Below, piece after piece: positions 15,774 to 23,484 of a stretch of DNA of 29,674 nt. The stretch lies in assembly GCA_964450185.1 (NCBI GenBank), contig CAYVCL010000035.1, positions 1 to 29,674 on the forward strand, written 5' to 3'. Every line of letters starts with the position of its first letter. Within the stretch, counting starts at the first letter, position 1. The notes below the pieces were generated by a model. That model ran no database searches, had not been told where the DNA came from, and saw only the letters and a program-made list of their open reading frames with translations. The stretch is from RUG11237 sp964450185. Its GTDB lineage: Bacteria > Bacillota > Clostridia > Lachnospirales > Lachnospiraceae. Position numbers and translations under genes: made by a program.

Positions 15774-15786
15774 TTTGATATTCAAA
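15774..15786. promoter_or_regulatory. FabT-like operator palindrome at the fab operon promoter
   Basis: TTTGA-TAT-TCAAA is a perfect inverted repeat just downstream of the -10 box of the acpP promoter. It matches the TTTGA-N3-TCAAA core described for FabT (MarR-family) operators of fatty-acid genes in lactobacilli and streptococci. No fabT-like gene occurs in the window, so the regulator assignment is inference. Confidence 0.55.
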
Positions 15787-15814
15787 GTATATGTTGAAAA
15801 ATATGATTTGTCAA
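15786..15814 (-). promoter_or_regulatory. Sigma-A promoter of the fab/acc operon
   Basis: Minus strand: TTGACA (15809-15814), 17-bp spacer, TATACT (15786-15791). Near-consensus. The predicted start site falls in the FabT-like palindrome. The -35 box is also part of the terminator arm of the upstream gene. Confidence 0.8.
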
Positions 15815-15846
15815 CCCTTTTGTTAGAAATGGTGACAAATCATATT
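15800..15846 (-). terminator. Terminator-like hairpin after the basic-protein gene, overlapping the fab promoter
   Basis: A perfect 14-bp inverted repeat (15800-15813 with 15833-15846) around a 19-nt loop, followed on the minus strand by a T run. It starts 3 nt after the stop codon of the gene at 15849. Its 3' arm contains five of the six bases of the fab -35 box. Confidence 0.6.
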
Positions 15847-15848
15847 CC

Positions 15849-16328
15849 TTAGTACATATAACTCATTTCATCATCATCGTAAGAATCATTTTCATACTGT
15901 TTTGTCCAGTCAATATTGTTGCTTCTTTTCACTGGTCGCTGAACGCGTCCAGCGTTTGCTTTGTTCTTACTGTTGTTCTGATTATTCGTCTTTTTCTGCA
16001 TGGCTTTCTTTTCTTTTTCCAAGCGTTTTACAATATCCATCTTATCCGGCTGCTGCTCTTTGATTTTAGCCACATCTTTGGCAGCCTGTGATTTCACACT
16101 TCTATGCTCCCCAGCTCTGTGATTCCCCCTCTTGTAATCATCTTCGTCTTTGTCCTTATCAAATCTTGGACGATATGTTCTTCCCCCGTCTTTCGGCTTA
16201 TTATAAGGCTTGCTGTCTGTTCTCTGATAGCCTCCTCTTTCACCTTTTTCATAGTTTCTTCTCTGGTAAGAACGCTCTGTTGCATTCTTCTGTCCACTAC
16301 GTTCTTCCCTTGTATTGCCTGTAGCCAC
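15849..16328 (-). CDS. Small, highly charged hypothetical protein
   Basis: A 159-residue protein I do not recognise. The start is the GTG at 16328, 7 nt after AAGGAG. The first two thirds are rich in Arg, Lys, Gly, Tyr and Asp (SYQRRNYEKGERGGYQR, NKPKDGGRTYRPRFDKDKDED), resembling disordered RGG-like nucleic-acid-binding tails. A short helical Lys-rich stretch follows (MDIVKRLEKEKKAMQKK), then Asn/Lys-rich sequence and an acidic Tyr-containing end (YENDSYDDDEMSYMY). No signal peptide or membrane segment. It has its own promoter and terminator. An RNA-binding role is a guess from composition only. Confidence 0.7.
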   Translation of the reverse strand: MATGNTREERSGQKNATERSYQRRNYEKGERGGYQRTDSKPYNKPKDGGRTYRPRFDKDKDEDDYKRGNHRAGEHRSVKSQAAKDVAKIKEQQPDKMDIVKRLEKEKKAMQKKTNNQNNSKNKANAGRVQRPVKRSNNIDWTKQYENDSYDDDEMSYMY

Positions 16329-16387
16329 CGTTGTTCTCCTTCCAAATTATGTTTCTTAAATTTTTCTTAAAAATTTATGATAGTTCT

Positions 16388-16415
16388 ATTTTATTATAAA
16401 ATCACAGAAAGTCAA
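16388..16415 (-). promoter_or_regulatory. Likely promoter of the small charged-protein gene
   Basis: Minus strand TTGACT (16410-16415), 16-bp spacer, TAAAAT (16388-16393), about 60 bp before the GTG start. A TATAAT also overlaps the spacer end, so the exact -10 is uncertain. Confidence 0.45.
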
Positions 16416-16457
16416 TCAATATTTTGTAAATTTAATGGATTTTTTACGTTGGAACAG

Positions 16458-16486
16458 TTGCATTTCCCACTTCTTTTTGTTACATT
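16458..16486 (+). promoter_or_regulatory. Possible promoter of the DUF1292 gene
   Basis: TTGCAT (16458-16463), 17-bp spacer, TACATT (16481-16486), ahead of the ATG at 16539. Moderate match; this 210-bp divergent region shows nothing else clear. Confidence 0.35.
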
Positions 16487-16538
16487 AGAAACAAGATACA
16501 TTTCATCTTAAAAATCAAATAAAAAGCGAGGATTGAAA

Positions 16539-16859
16539 ATGGGTAAGGATAATAAAAATTACGATGAAGATACCGATGTAGTGGTAACACTTACATTGGA
16601 CGACGATACGGAAGTAGACTGTGAAATTCTTACAATTTACACCGTAGGAGAACAGGATTACATTGCACTTCTTCCACCGGCAGGTCATGGATTTGAAGAA
16701 GGAGAAGCACTTTTATACCGTTACTTTGAAGAAGACGAGCTTCCTCGTATCGAAAATATCGAAACAGAAGAAGAATACGAAATAGCCGCAGACGGATTTG
16801 ACGAATGGCAGGATGCATCCGAATACGACGAACTTTTTCTGGATGATGACGAAGACTAA
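16539..16859 (+). CDS. DUF1292 family protein
   Basis: A 106-residue very acidic protein of the DUF1292 (YrzB-like) family, function unknown. The core TDVVVTLTLDDDTEVDCEILTIYTVGEQDYIALLP is the family pattern of a small beta-sheet domain, followed by EGEALLYRYFEED and an acidic tail (DELFLDDDED). The start ATG at 16539 lies 8-9 nt after GAGGA; an in-frame TTG at 16533 is too close to that site. The only plus-strand gene in the window, transcribed divergently from the charged-protein gene and convergently with the histidine kinase. Such proteins are widespread in Clostridia, often near housekeeping genes. Confidence 0.85.
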   Translation: MGKDNKNYDEDTDVVVTLTLDDDTEVDCEILTIYTVGEQDYIALLPPAGHGFEEGEALLYRYFEEDELPRIENIETEEEYEIAADGFDEWQDASEYDELFLDDDED

Positions 16860-16875
16860 TAGAACAGCACAATAA

Positions 16876-16909
16876 AAAAACTCAGCAGAATATTCTCTGC
16901 TGAGTTTTT
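16876..16909. terminator. Bidirectional terminator between DUF1292 and histidine kinase genes
   Basis: Stem CTCAGCAGA (16881-16889) with TCTGCTGAG (16896-16904), 6-nt loop, flanked by A5 and T5 so that it works on both strands. It lies between two convergent genes, 16 nt after one stop and a few bases after the other. Confidence 0.9.
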
Positions 16910-16914
16910 GTTTA

Positions 16915-18348
16915 TTACAGGGCAGGAATGGAGAACCAGAATTCTACTCCGTCTTCCTGATTCTGCACACCACAATTTCCGCCGTGAATTTCTATGACGG
17001 ATTTAGTGATAAAAAGTCCCAGTCCGGTATGGCCCAGACCTTCTTCCGTTTCTTTTTCTCTTTCCTGTTCCGACACATAAAAGCTTTTCCAGATATTGTC
17101 CATATCTTTTCTGGCAATGCGCTCTCCCTGATTATAAATTTTCACAAAGATTTCACTGTTCAACTTATACATGGAGATTCTGATTTTATGTCCATAGTCC
17201 GTATGCTGCAATGCGTTCATCACAAAATTGCTGATTGCCTGCTCGATATATTCTTCTTCGCCATATACCTTACAGTAATCCTCCAGTTCGGTTTCCACCT
17301 GTATATTCTTTCGCTTAAATAAAGCATCATACTTCATGATAATATAATTCATAATCTCGTTTAAAGACATTTCCGTCTTTAGCACTTTGCCCATATTGTG
17401 CTCCAAAATGGTAATGTCCATAAGGTTTCCCACCATTTCAGACATTTTGGCGATTTCTTCCTGAATAGAGGTATAATAATATGCCCTCTGTTTTTCCTCT
17501 TGCAGATATTCTAACATTTCCACCTGACTGGAAATTACCGCAAGTGGAGTCTTTAATTCATGTGATACATTGGACACAAAATTCTTTCTCGCCTTTTCCA
17601 AGCGTTGCTGCTGAATATTCTGTCGCATCAGCATATCCCTGTTATTTTCCTGCTCTTTAATATAGTCCTGTACCTGGTCGGACATGGAATTGATACTGCT
17701 TGCTAATTGATTTAATTCATCAAATTCGCCCTTTTCTTCCGCGCGTTCACCAAACTCACGTTCTGATAACTTTCTTGCAACATGTTCTAATTGCTGAATG
17801 GGTCTTAACAGACGTCTGGAACAGAAATGCATCACGCCTATACCTCCAAGCAAACAAACTCCAAAAACACCCAATAACAGTGTTGTAGTAAACTTAAATG
17901 TTTTATCTATGGATTTTAAGCTGTCTTTAATGGAAATGTAATATGTGTGACCATCCTGTTCGATAATTCCCAATACACGAATATTTTCATTGCTTTGGGC
18001 TTTTCTTCTTACAACTGTTGGTATCTTAGAAAATTCACTCAGACGAATCTGTATGTCACGATACACTCTTTTCGTTTCTTTACTGGTCTGATAAACGCAG
18101 TTCATATTTTCATCTGCAATGGTAAAGGTATAATTATAACCCTCATATTCCAAAATCACAGCTTCATCGGTATCAATTTCACCCAAATCTACATCTTTTA
18201 AATTTTCAAATGCTTCTTTTGCCACGGATACTCTATAATTTCTATATAATTGTGGTCCACACAAATAATATAGAAGGATTCCGCCGCCCAGAAAAACAAT
18301 AAGAAAAACGGCCTGTACTACCGTAAAATGAGTATTAATTTTTCTCAC
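16915..18348 (-). CDS. Membrane sensor histidine kinase (HAMP, HisKA, HATPase)
   Basis: A 477-residue sensor kinase paired with the OmpR-type regulator encoded just before it. The start is the GTG at 18348, 8 nt after GGAGG, overlapping the regulator by 14 nt; the upstream ATG at 18369 lacks a ribosome site. TM1 about 8-31, an outside domain of about 120 residues (32-153), TM2 about 154-178, HAMP region about 180-232, then the phosphorylated His263 in NFVSNVSHELKTPL, N-box Asn374/Asn378 (ISNFVMNALQHTDYG) and GHTGLGLFITKSVIEIHGG (from 439). All kinase motifs are present. The outside domain resembles no family I can name. Last gene of the nine-gene operon, so it probably monitors the envelope state or substrate handled by that operon. 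Confidence 0.93.
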   Translation of the reverse strand: MRKINTHFTVVQAVFLIVFLGGGILLYYLCGPQLYRNYRVSVAKEAFENLKDVDLGEIDTDEAVILEYEGYNYTFTIADENMNCVYQTSKETKRVYRDIQIRLSEFSKIPTVVRRKAQSNENIRVLGIIEQDGHTYYISIKDSLKSIDKTFKFTTTLLLGVFGVCLLGGIGVMHFCSRRLLRPIQQLEHVARKLSEREFGERAEEKGEFDELNQLASSINSMSDQVQDYIKEQENNRDMLMRQNIQQQRLEKARKNFVSNVSHELKTPLAVISSQVEMLEYLQEEKQRAYYYTSIQEEIAKMSEMVGNLMDITILEHNMGKVLKTEMSLNEIMNYIIMKYDALFKRKNIQVETELEDYCKVYGEEEYIEQAISNFVMNALQHTDYGHKIRISMYKLNSEIFVKIYNQGERIARKDMDNIWKSFYVSEQEREKETEEGLGHTGLGLFITKSVIEIHGGNCGVQNQEDGVEFWFSIPAL

Positions 18349-19021
18349 TGCCTTCACCTCCAAATACATAGCCTACACCATATACGGAACGAATGCAATT
18401 ACTGTCTTTTAATTTCTTTCGTAATTGTTTCACTAAGGTATCTACTGTTCTAATGTCGCCTACGTAATAATAGCCCCAAACAGAATTTAAGATTCTGTCA
18501 CGACTTAGTACAATTCCTTCATTCTCCATAAAATACTGAAGCAATTCAAATTCCTTTGGGGTGGTTTCAATATATTCGTTCTGGTAATACACTTTTTTCG
18601 TGGCAATCTCAATACGTATTTCATCGGATTCCATAAATTCTTTCAATTTTCCAGCTCGTTTCAATACCGCTTCCATATGGACTTTAATTACCGCCAGTGA
18701 ATAAGGCTTTGTAATATAGTCGTCTGCGCCACACTCAAAACCTTCCACCTGGTCTTCCACTTCTGCCTTGGCAGTAAGCATAATCACCGGAATCGAAGAA
18801 ACTTTTCGAATCTCTTTTATTACCTCATATCCATTAATTCCCGGAAGCATAATGTCCAACAGCACAATATCGATTTCATGCATATACTCCCGCATCTGTT
18901 CTAGGGCACTTTCCCCATCCTCTGCCTGCAACACCTGATATCCCTGTATAGTCAAAAAATCCGTCAAGGTGTATAACAGCTTTTTTTCATCCTCTACTAC
19001 AAGAACTTTATAATTATTCAT
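18335..19021 (-). CDS. OmpR/PhoB-family response regulator
   Basis: A 228-residue transcription regulator. Receiver domain (1-120): acidic pocket VVEDEKK, phospho-acceptor Asp56 in VLLDIMLPG, TAK (MLTAKAEVEDQ) and the KPYSL switch lysine. The winged-helix domain (about 128-225) has the family pattern TPKEFELLQYFMENEG, LSRDRILNSVWGYYYVGDIRTVDTLVKQLRKKLKD and the terminal SVYGVGYVF. ATG follows AGGAGAAT, 1 nt after the SGNH gene stop. Proteins of this type usually bind tandem direct repeats; two such sites with an 11-bp period lie at 25994-26014 and 27196-27216, so autoregulation of this operon is likely (inference). Confidence 0.95.
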   Translation of the reverse strand: MNNYKVLVVEDEKKLLYTLTDFLTIQGYQVLQAEDGESALEQMREYMHEIDIVLLDIMLPGINGYEVIKEIRKVSSIPVIMLTAKAEVEDQVEGFECGADDYITKPYSLAVIKVHMEAVLKRAGKLKEFMESDEIRIEIATKKVYYQNEYIETTPKEFELLQYFMENEGIVLSRDRILNSVWGYYYVGDIRTVDTLVKQLRKKLKDSNCIRSVYGVGYVFGGEGSEKN

Positions 19022-19022
19022 C

Positions 19023-20075
19023 CTATTCTCCTACCGCTTCTGAATCCAGATAATATGGACAAATATCAAGGAAATTTTCCTGTATATTTTCTCCCGTATG
19101 ATATCTGTAATATATATCCGCCAGTTGCTCGCTGAATATTTCAGCTCCATCCCTGTTTAAGTGCTTGGTATCCTCAAACTTGTCATTGGTATACAATATC
19201 TTCAACTCTTTGTGATAATTAAAATCCCAAAACAGTATATCATATTTTTCTGCGAATTTTGCATAATAATCATGGACTACCGCCATATCTCCATATGACT
19301 GAATCTTTTTGCCCGGCAACGGAATATACACAAGAATCAACTCAATCTGATTTTCATTACAGTATTCTGCAATTTTAGTAAGATATTCCAGATTGTGTTC
19401 TTTTACCTTCTCTGCCTTAAATTCACTCTCTCCCGGCACTAAAGTATCTATCTGTTCGCCCTTTAGCTTCTTCTTATTGGCAATCATTCCCTTTGTCTTA
19501 TAATTGCTTTCAATAATCTGTCCATCTTTATATTCTTCTGACTGCTTTACATTTACGTTTTCCTTGATTAGCTCGCTGTCAAAATAATTGTCCACTCTGG
19601 CAGAATAAAACATCATATAAGGCCATTCATTCAAAGAACAGCCTTCCAAAAGATATTTTACCTTACTGTATGGGCTTTCCAAGCGGTCGTATAACCTTGA
19701 CTTATATACAGTATCTACGTTTTTCCTCATCATATTATCCGGAGCAATCCCCAGTATTACTGTTTCCACCGGATTATTTCTCGTCATATCCTTAAGCATG
19801 GTATAAGTACCATCCAAGGGCTGAAGACTGCTTGCTGTATTAAAGCTTACTGTTTCCATTTTTTCGTCGATAACTTCAGGATCAATTCCCCTTTGAGCAG
19901 TTGAAGTACCACATATGAGCGTTTCAATTTCTCCATTACATTCCTCGCGCTCTTTATTAATAAAAATAATTGTTTCATTATGAGCCCGATAAAAATACTC
20001 TACTCCACACTGATATAGGAATAATACTGCCACAATCACCAGTATACGGATACCTATTTTTCTAATATTGCGCAT
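19023..20075 (-). CDS. DltD-like membrane-anchored SGNH-fold protein (copy 1)
   Basis: A 350-residue protein with one N-terminal membrane anchor (about 7-24, GIRILVIVAVLFLYQCGV) and an outside SGNH-like domain. Start MRNIRKIG at 20075 follows AGGAGGG and overlaps the MBOAT gene by 14 nt. Possible catalytic triad: Ser58 in ICGTSTAQRGIDPE (block I) and Asp302/His305 in FEDTKHLNRDG (the D-x-x-H block). In Dlt and alginate systems such partners work with an MBOAT protein to move acyl groups to a surface polymer; that role is inferred here from gene order. Colinear and without gaps against copy 2 at 26059-27102 (shared GTST, VSFNTASS, QPLDGTY, GCSL, NYKTKGMIA, LFWDFNY). Confidence 0.85.
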   Translation of the reverse strand: MRNIRKIGIRILVIVAVLFLYQCGVEYFYRAHNETIIFINKEREECNGEIETLICGTSTAQRGIDPEVIDEKMETVSFNTASSLQPLDGTYTMLKDMTRNNPVETVILGIAPDNMMRKNVDTVYKSRLYDRLESPYSKVKYLLEGCSLNEWPYMMFYSARVDNYFDSELIKENVNVKQSEEYKDGQIIESNYKTKGMIANKKKLKGEQIDTLVPGESEFKAEKVKEHNLEYLTKIAEYCNENQIELILVYIPLPGKKIQSYGDMAVVHDYYAKFAEKYDILFWDFNYHKELKILYTNDKFEDTKHLNRDGAEIFSEQLADIYYRYHTGENIQENFLDICPYYLDSEAVGE

Positions 20076-21645
20076 ATTCAAACCCTCCTGTCGCTTCCGT
20101 TCCAAACACACCGAAACTTACAATAAACAACAGTAAAATCATATACATGCCCCAGCGTATAACAAACGGACGGCGTGAAAGCCATTCATGCATAGGTTCT
20201 TTTTCCTGACGTAAACTAATACATATAAAAATGATAAGTCCCACAATCACGCAGAACAAATCTTCCACTCCCATTCCCGGCACCAACGATGCCATACTGA
20301 TTTCTGTTGAAAATTCCAAAAAAATCTTTTTTAACATCGCCAAAGAATCTCCTGTGGTAGCTGCCAATGGAAATACTTTTAATAAACTGATGATAACAAA
20401 GGTACGAAGCATCTGAAATCCACGCCATATCTTTCCCTCTTTAATATGAAGCTTTTCTTTACACCAAGCAAACTGAGGCTTCAGACACATGGCGGCAATA
20501 ATAATCACACCATTGTAAAGTCCCCAGAACATATAACGCCAGCTTGCATCATGCCAAAGTCCTGTACAAAACCACACCACCAGCATTGCAAATATAGACG
20601 GTGCAAGCTTGGATATTCTCATAGGGAATATCTTCTTTGCCACTCTGCCCACCTTTACTGCTGCTTTGGAAATGGATAGCGGATAAAACACATAATCACG
20701 AAACCATGCACTCAATGTCATATGCCATCTTCTCCAAAACTCATCCAAAGACTTAGCAAAAAACGGTCTTTTGAAGTTTTCTGCCAACTTGATTCCAAGT
20801 ATGTTGGAACAACCACATACGATATCCATATATCCGGAAAAGTCAGCGTACAACTGTATGGAAAAATACATGCAACCTAAAAGAATGGTGAATCCGCCAT
20901 AATTTTGATAATTATCAAAAATCGTATCCACCATAGGTTTCATTCTGTCTGCAATTACCATTTTTTTGAAAAAGCCCCATAACATTCTCTGGCATCCATA
21001 AGCTAAATTTTCATAAGTGAATTTATGTTTCCCAAAGAGCTGTGGTGCCATGTCCGGAAAACGTCCCATCGGCCCTTGGGTAATCTGGGGAAAGTAAGAA
21101 ACAAACAACGCCGTCTTCAACAGATTTTTTTCACTCTTACATTTTCCTTTGGACACGTCCAGTAAATAACCAATACACATCAATGTGTAATAGGAAATTC
21201 CCAAGGGTACTGCCAGTTTAAAAATGGATAATTCGCTCCATTCCTGATGAGAGAAAATTTTTCCTACATTTCCTGCAAGGAAGGAACCGTATTTCAAAAA
21301 TATCAGTAACCCTAAATTAACAACAATACATACCAAAGTAATTCCATGCTTTTGTTTTTTTATATTTTCTTTATATTCTTTGATTTCCTGTTTCGTCAAA
21401 ATACCCTTTTGTTCTTTTACAAATTGTTCCTGTAATGCATTTTTCCTGTCTAACAGTCTTGCTCCTGTATAGGTCACTATGGTAGTAATCATTATGTAAA
21501 CTATATTTTCTGTTCCATTTAGCGCATAAAACAGATAGCTGGCAAGGAGCAACACGATCCACTGAAATTTCCGAACGATTGGAACATAATATATCAGTAC
21601 AAGAATTGCCACAAAAACTACAAATGAAAATGAATTAACGTTCAT
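20062..21645 (-). CDS. MBOAT-family acyltransferase, DltB/AlgI-like
   Basis: A 527-residue polytopic membrane acyltransferase. Many hydrophobic segments are spread along the chain (for example 5-22, 28-42, 103-118, 142-162, 250-268, 348-362, 375-388 and the C-terminal pair). The conserved cytosolic block SLDEFWRRWHMTLSAWFRDY contains His308, and WFCTGLWHDASWRY contains His365, matching the invariant MBOAT histidine. Such proteins take an acyl group from a carrier protein and pass it across the membrane to a wall or surface polymer. Directly after the DltC-like carrier (2 nt) and before the SGNH partner (14-nt overlap), giving a DltC-DltB-DltD-like order. A degraded copy of its C-terminus remains at 27089-27145. 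Whether the acyl group is D-alanine is not shown: the ligase here resembles acyl-CoA ligases. Confidence 0.93.
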   Translation of the reverse strand: MNVNSFSFVVFVAILVLIYYVPIVRKFQWIVLLLASYLFYALNGTENIVYIMITTIVTYTGARLLDRKNALQEQFVKEQKGILTKQEIKEYKENIKKQKHGITLVCIVVNLGLLIFLKYGSFLAGNVGKIFSHQEWSELSIFKLAVPLGISYYTLMCIGYLLDVSKGKCKSEKNLLKTALFVSYFPQITQGPMGRFPDMAPQLFGKHKFTYENLAYGCQRMLWGFFKKMVIADRMKPMVDTIFDNYQNYGGFTILLGCMYFSIQLYADFSGYMDIVCGCSNILGIKLAENFKRPFFAKSLDEFWRRWHMTLSAWFRDYVFYPLSISKAAVKVGRVAKKIFPMRISKLAPSIFAMLVVWFCTGLWHDASWRYMFWGLYNGVIIIAAMCLKPQFAWCKEKLHIKEGKIWRGFQMLRTFVIISLLKVFPLAATTGDSLAMLKKIFLEFSTEISMASLVPGMGVEDLFCVIVGLIIFICISLRQEKEPMHEWLSRRPFVIRWGMYMILLLFIVSFGVFGTEATGGFEYAQY

Positions 21646-21647
21646 TC

Positions 21648-21878
21648 TTATACCTCATTTTGAAGTTTTACAATCATTGCATACATATTTTCTATGGAAT
21701 TGAAGTTTTCCGGTTCCATATCTTCAAATTCAACTTCCACGTCAAATGCTTCGTTAATTTCTCCTACCAACGCTACCAAGTCAAAAGAATCCAGTACGCC
21801 ATTGTCAATCAGCTTGTCTTCCTTTTCAAAATCCACATCCGGTCTTAATCCTTTTAAAATATTCATTAACTGTTCCAT
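21648..21878 (-). CDS. DltC-like acyl carrier protein
   Basis: A 76-residue carrier protein. The phosphopantetheine site is Ser31 in NGVLDSFDLVALVGEI, and the D-S-F-D pattern and PENFNSIENMYAMI end are typical of the DltC-like carriers found next to MBOAT genes, unlike the fatty-acid ACP (GADSLDLFEL) at 15493-15726. ATG follows AGGAGG. It sits between the ABC ATPase (23 nt) and the MBOAT gene (2 nt). Likely loaded by the ligase at 24468-25934 and read by the MBOAT protein. Symbol not given because the acyl group is unknown. Confidence 0.92.
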   Translation of the reverse strand: MEQLMNILKGLRPDVDFEKEDKLIDNGVLDSFDLVALVGEINEAFDVEVEFEDMEPENFNSIENMYAMIVKLQNEV

Positions 21879-21901
21879 ATCATTTCCTCCTAATTTTCTT
21901 T

Positions 21902-22663
21902 TTATGATTCATCTAATGCATCATGCAATCTTTTCCATAATTTTCCATAACCTTCTGACGCAGGTGTCACCGGACGCTCTATGGTATTTTCTTCATCAAT
22001 TTTAATACGTCCTCCCGGTGCAAGCACCATCACTCTGCTTCCCAACACAATGGCTTCCTGAATGTTATGGGTGATAAAAATAAAGGTACAATCTTCTTTT
22101 CTTGAAATCTCCTGCACTTCTGCCAGCAATTTATTTCTTGTCATGGCATCTAATGCCGCAAAAGGCTCATCCATTAAGATTATCTGAGGTTTCAACGCCA
22201 GCGCCTTTGCAATCGCCACTCTCTGCTTCATTCCTCCCGATAACTGGTGAGGGTATTTTTTCTGAATCCCTGCAAGATTTACCTTTTCTAAATATTCTGC
22301 TGTAATTCTATCCAATTCAGCCTTATCCTTGATTCCCTGTTGTTTCAATGGATACTGTATATTCTTTTCTACGGTTTTCCATGGGAATAATTGGTTAAAG
22401 TCCTGAAACACCATAATACGGTCAATTCCCGGAGCTGTTTTGGCTTCTCCGTTTACCAGAATTTCTCCGCTGTATTTTTCAAATCCTGCGATACAGCGAA
22501 GTAATGTGGTCTTTCCGCAACCGGACGGTCCAAGAATACAAAGAAACTCATTCTTTTTTACCTGCAAATTAAAATCGGTCAAAATATGTTCCATCTGGTC
22601 GTTTTCATCTTCAAAGCTTTTATGTAAATTTTTAATATCTAATACTATGTCCTGCTTCATCAT
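21902..22663 (-). CDS. ABC transporter ATPase, NitT/TauT (SsuB/TauB) type
   Basis: A 253-residue ATPase powering import. Walker A GPSGCGKT (45-52), Q-loop FQDFNQLFPWKTVEKNI with Gln87 (the LFPW text is typical of the nitrate/sulfonate/taurine group), signature LSGGMKQRVAIAKAL (141-), Walker B IILMDEPFAALD and switch His in FITHNIQEA. The start ATG overlaps the permease stop by 4 nt (ATGA type); a second ATG follows at once. Sits between its permease and the carrier-protein gene, inside the acylation operon rather than in a stand-alone transport cluster. Confidence 0.95.
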   Translation of the reverse strand: MMKQDIVLDIKNLHKSFEDENDQMEHILTDFNLQVKKNEFLCILGPSGCGKTTLLRCIAGFEKYSGEILVNGEAKTAPGIDRIMVFQDFNQLFPWKTVEKNIQYPLKQQGIKDKAELDRITAEYLEKVNLAGIQKKYPHQLSGGMKQRVAIAKALALKPQIILMDEPFAALDAMTRNKLLAEVQEISRKEDCTFIFITHNIQEAIVLGSRVMVLAPGGRIKIDEENTIERPVTPASEGYGKLWKRLHDALDES

Positions 22664-23481
22664 TTTGTCATCCCCCAGCGTTTGATGGTATTTTTCTCAA
22701 TCGGCTCTAATACTCCATATTGAACAATAACTCCAATCAATATAATCACAATCAGTGTTGCATACATTTCTGCGTTTTTGAGATTGGTTCTCATCTGGTT
22801 AATGTACAAACCAATTCCCGGACAGGATGCAATTCCAAAAATCATTTCTGCACTGATTAATCCACGCCATGCTCTTGCCCAGCTTACTTTAATACCGGAA
22901 ACAATATAGGATGTTGTAGCCGGAATATAGATTCCTGTTAACAGTCTGATTCCACGCACACCAATATTTTTCCCTGCTTCCACATAAATTCTTGGCACTG
23001 CTTTAAAACCATCTAAAATATTTCTGGACATAGGCCAGATAACCGCATGTACTACCAAGAATACAATTACTGCCGGATTGATTCCAAATATAATAATCAC
23101 TACCGGAAGCAATGCTACCCCCGGTAAAAGGTCAAACACTGACACAATCAGATTATATATATAATAGAGGGTTTTGCTCAACATAGACAGTCCGGTGAAC
23201 ACGAAAGACAGTACAATACCAATCGCCAAACCTAATAACAACAGTTCCATAGAATTTAAAATATACATCCAAAAGGATACGCCTGCATACCCGTTTGTGA
23301 AATTATCTATAAATGCTTTTCCAATGGCTTCCAGTGTTGGAAAAACCAGTTCTGATCTGCTACCAAAGACATGAGCCTTCGCAACCACTTCCCAAATCAC
23401 CAGTACACACACCAAAAATATAAGCTGTACCACTAATTTGTGTATTTTTTCCTTTGATTTTTTCATTCTGCTCATTTCCAT
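22660..23481 (-). CDS. ABC transporter permease, NitT/TauT (SsuC/TauC) type
   Basis: A 273-residue inner-membrane permease with about six hydrophobic segments (near 17-33, 74-94, 103-121, 126-150, 195-210 and 238-256). The EAA-loop region reads EAGKNIGVRGIRLLTGIYIPATTSYIVSG, a BPD_transp_1 (PF00528) pattern of the SsuC/TauC group, and AWRGLISAEMIFG is also typical. ATG at 23481 follows AAGGG, 3 nt after the binding-protein stop. Works with the ATPase at 21902 and lipoprotein at 23485. The substrate is probably a small organic anion but cannot be named. Confidence 0.94.
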   Translation of the reverse strand: MEMSRMKKSKEKIHKLVVQLIFLVCVLVIWEVVAKAHVFGSRSELVFPTLEAIGKAFIDNFTNGYAGVSFWMYILNSMELLLLGLAIGIVLSFVFTGLSMLSKTLYYIYNLIVSVFDLLPGVALLPVVIIIFGINPAVIVFLVVHAVIWPMSRNILDGFKAVPRIYVEAGKNIGVRGIRLLTGIYIPATTSYIVSGIKVSWARAWRGLISAEMIFGIASCPGIGLYINQMRTNLKNAEMYATLIVIILIGVIVQYGVLEPIEKNTIKRWGMTK

Positions 23482-23484
23482 GTC

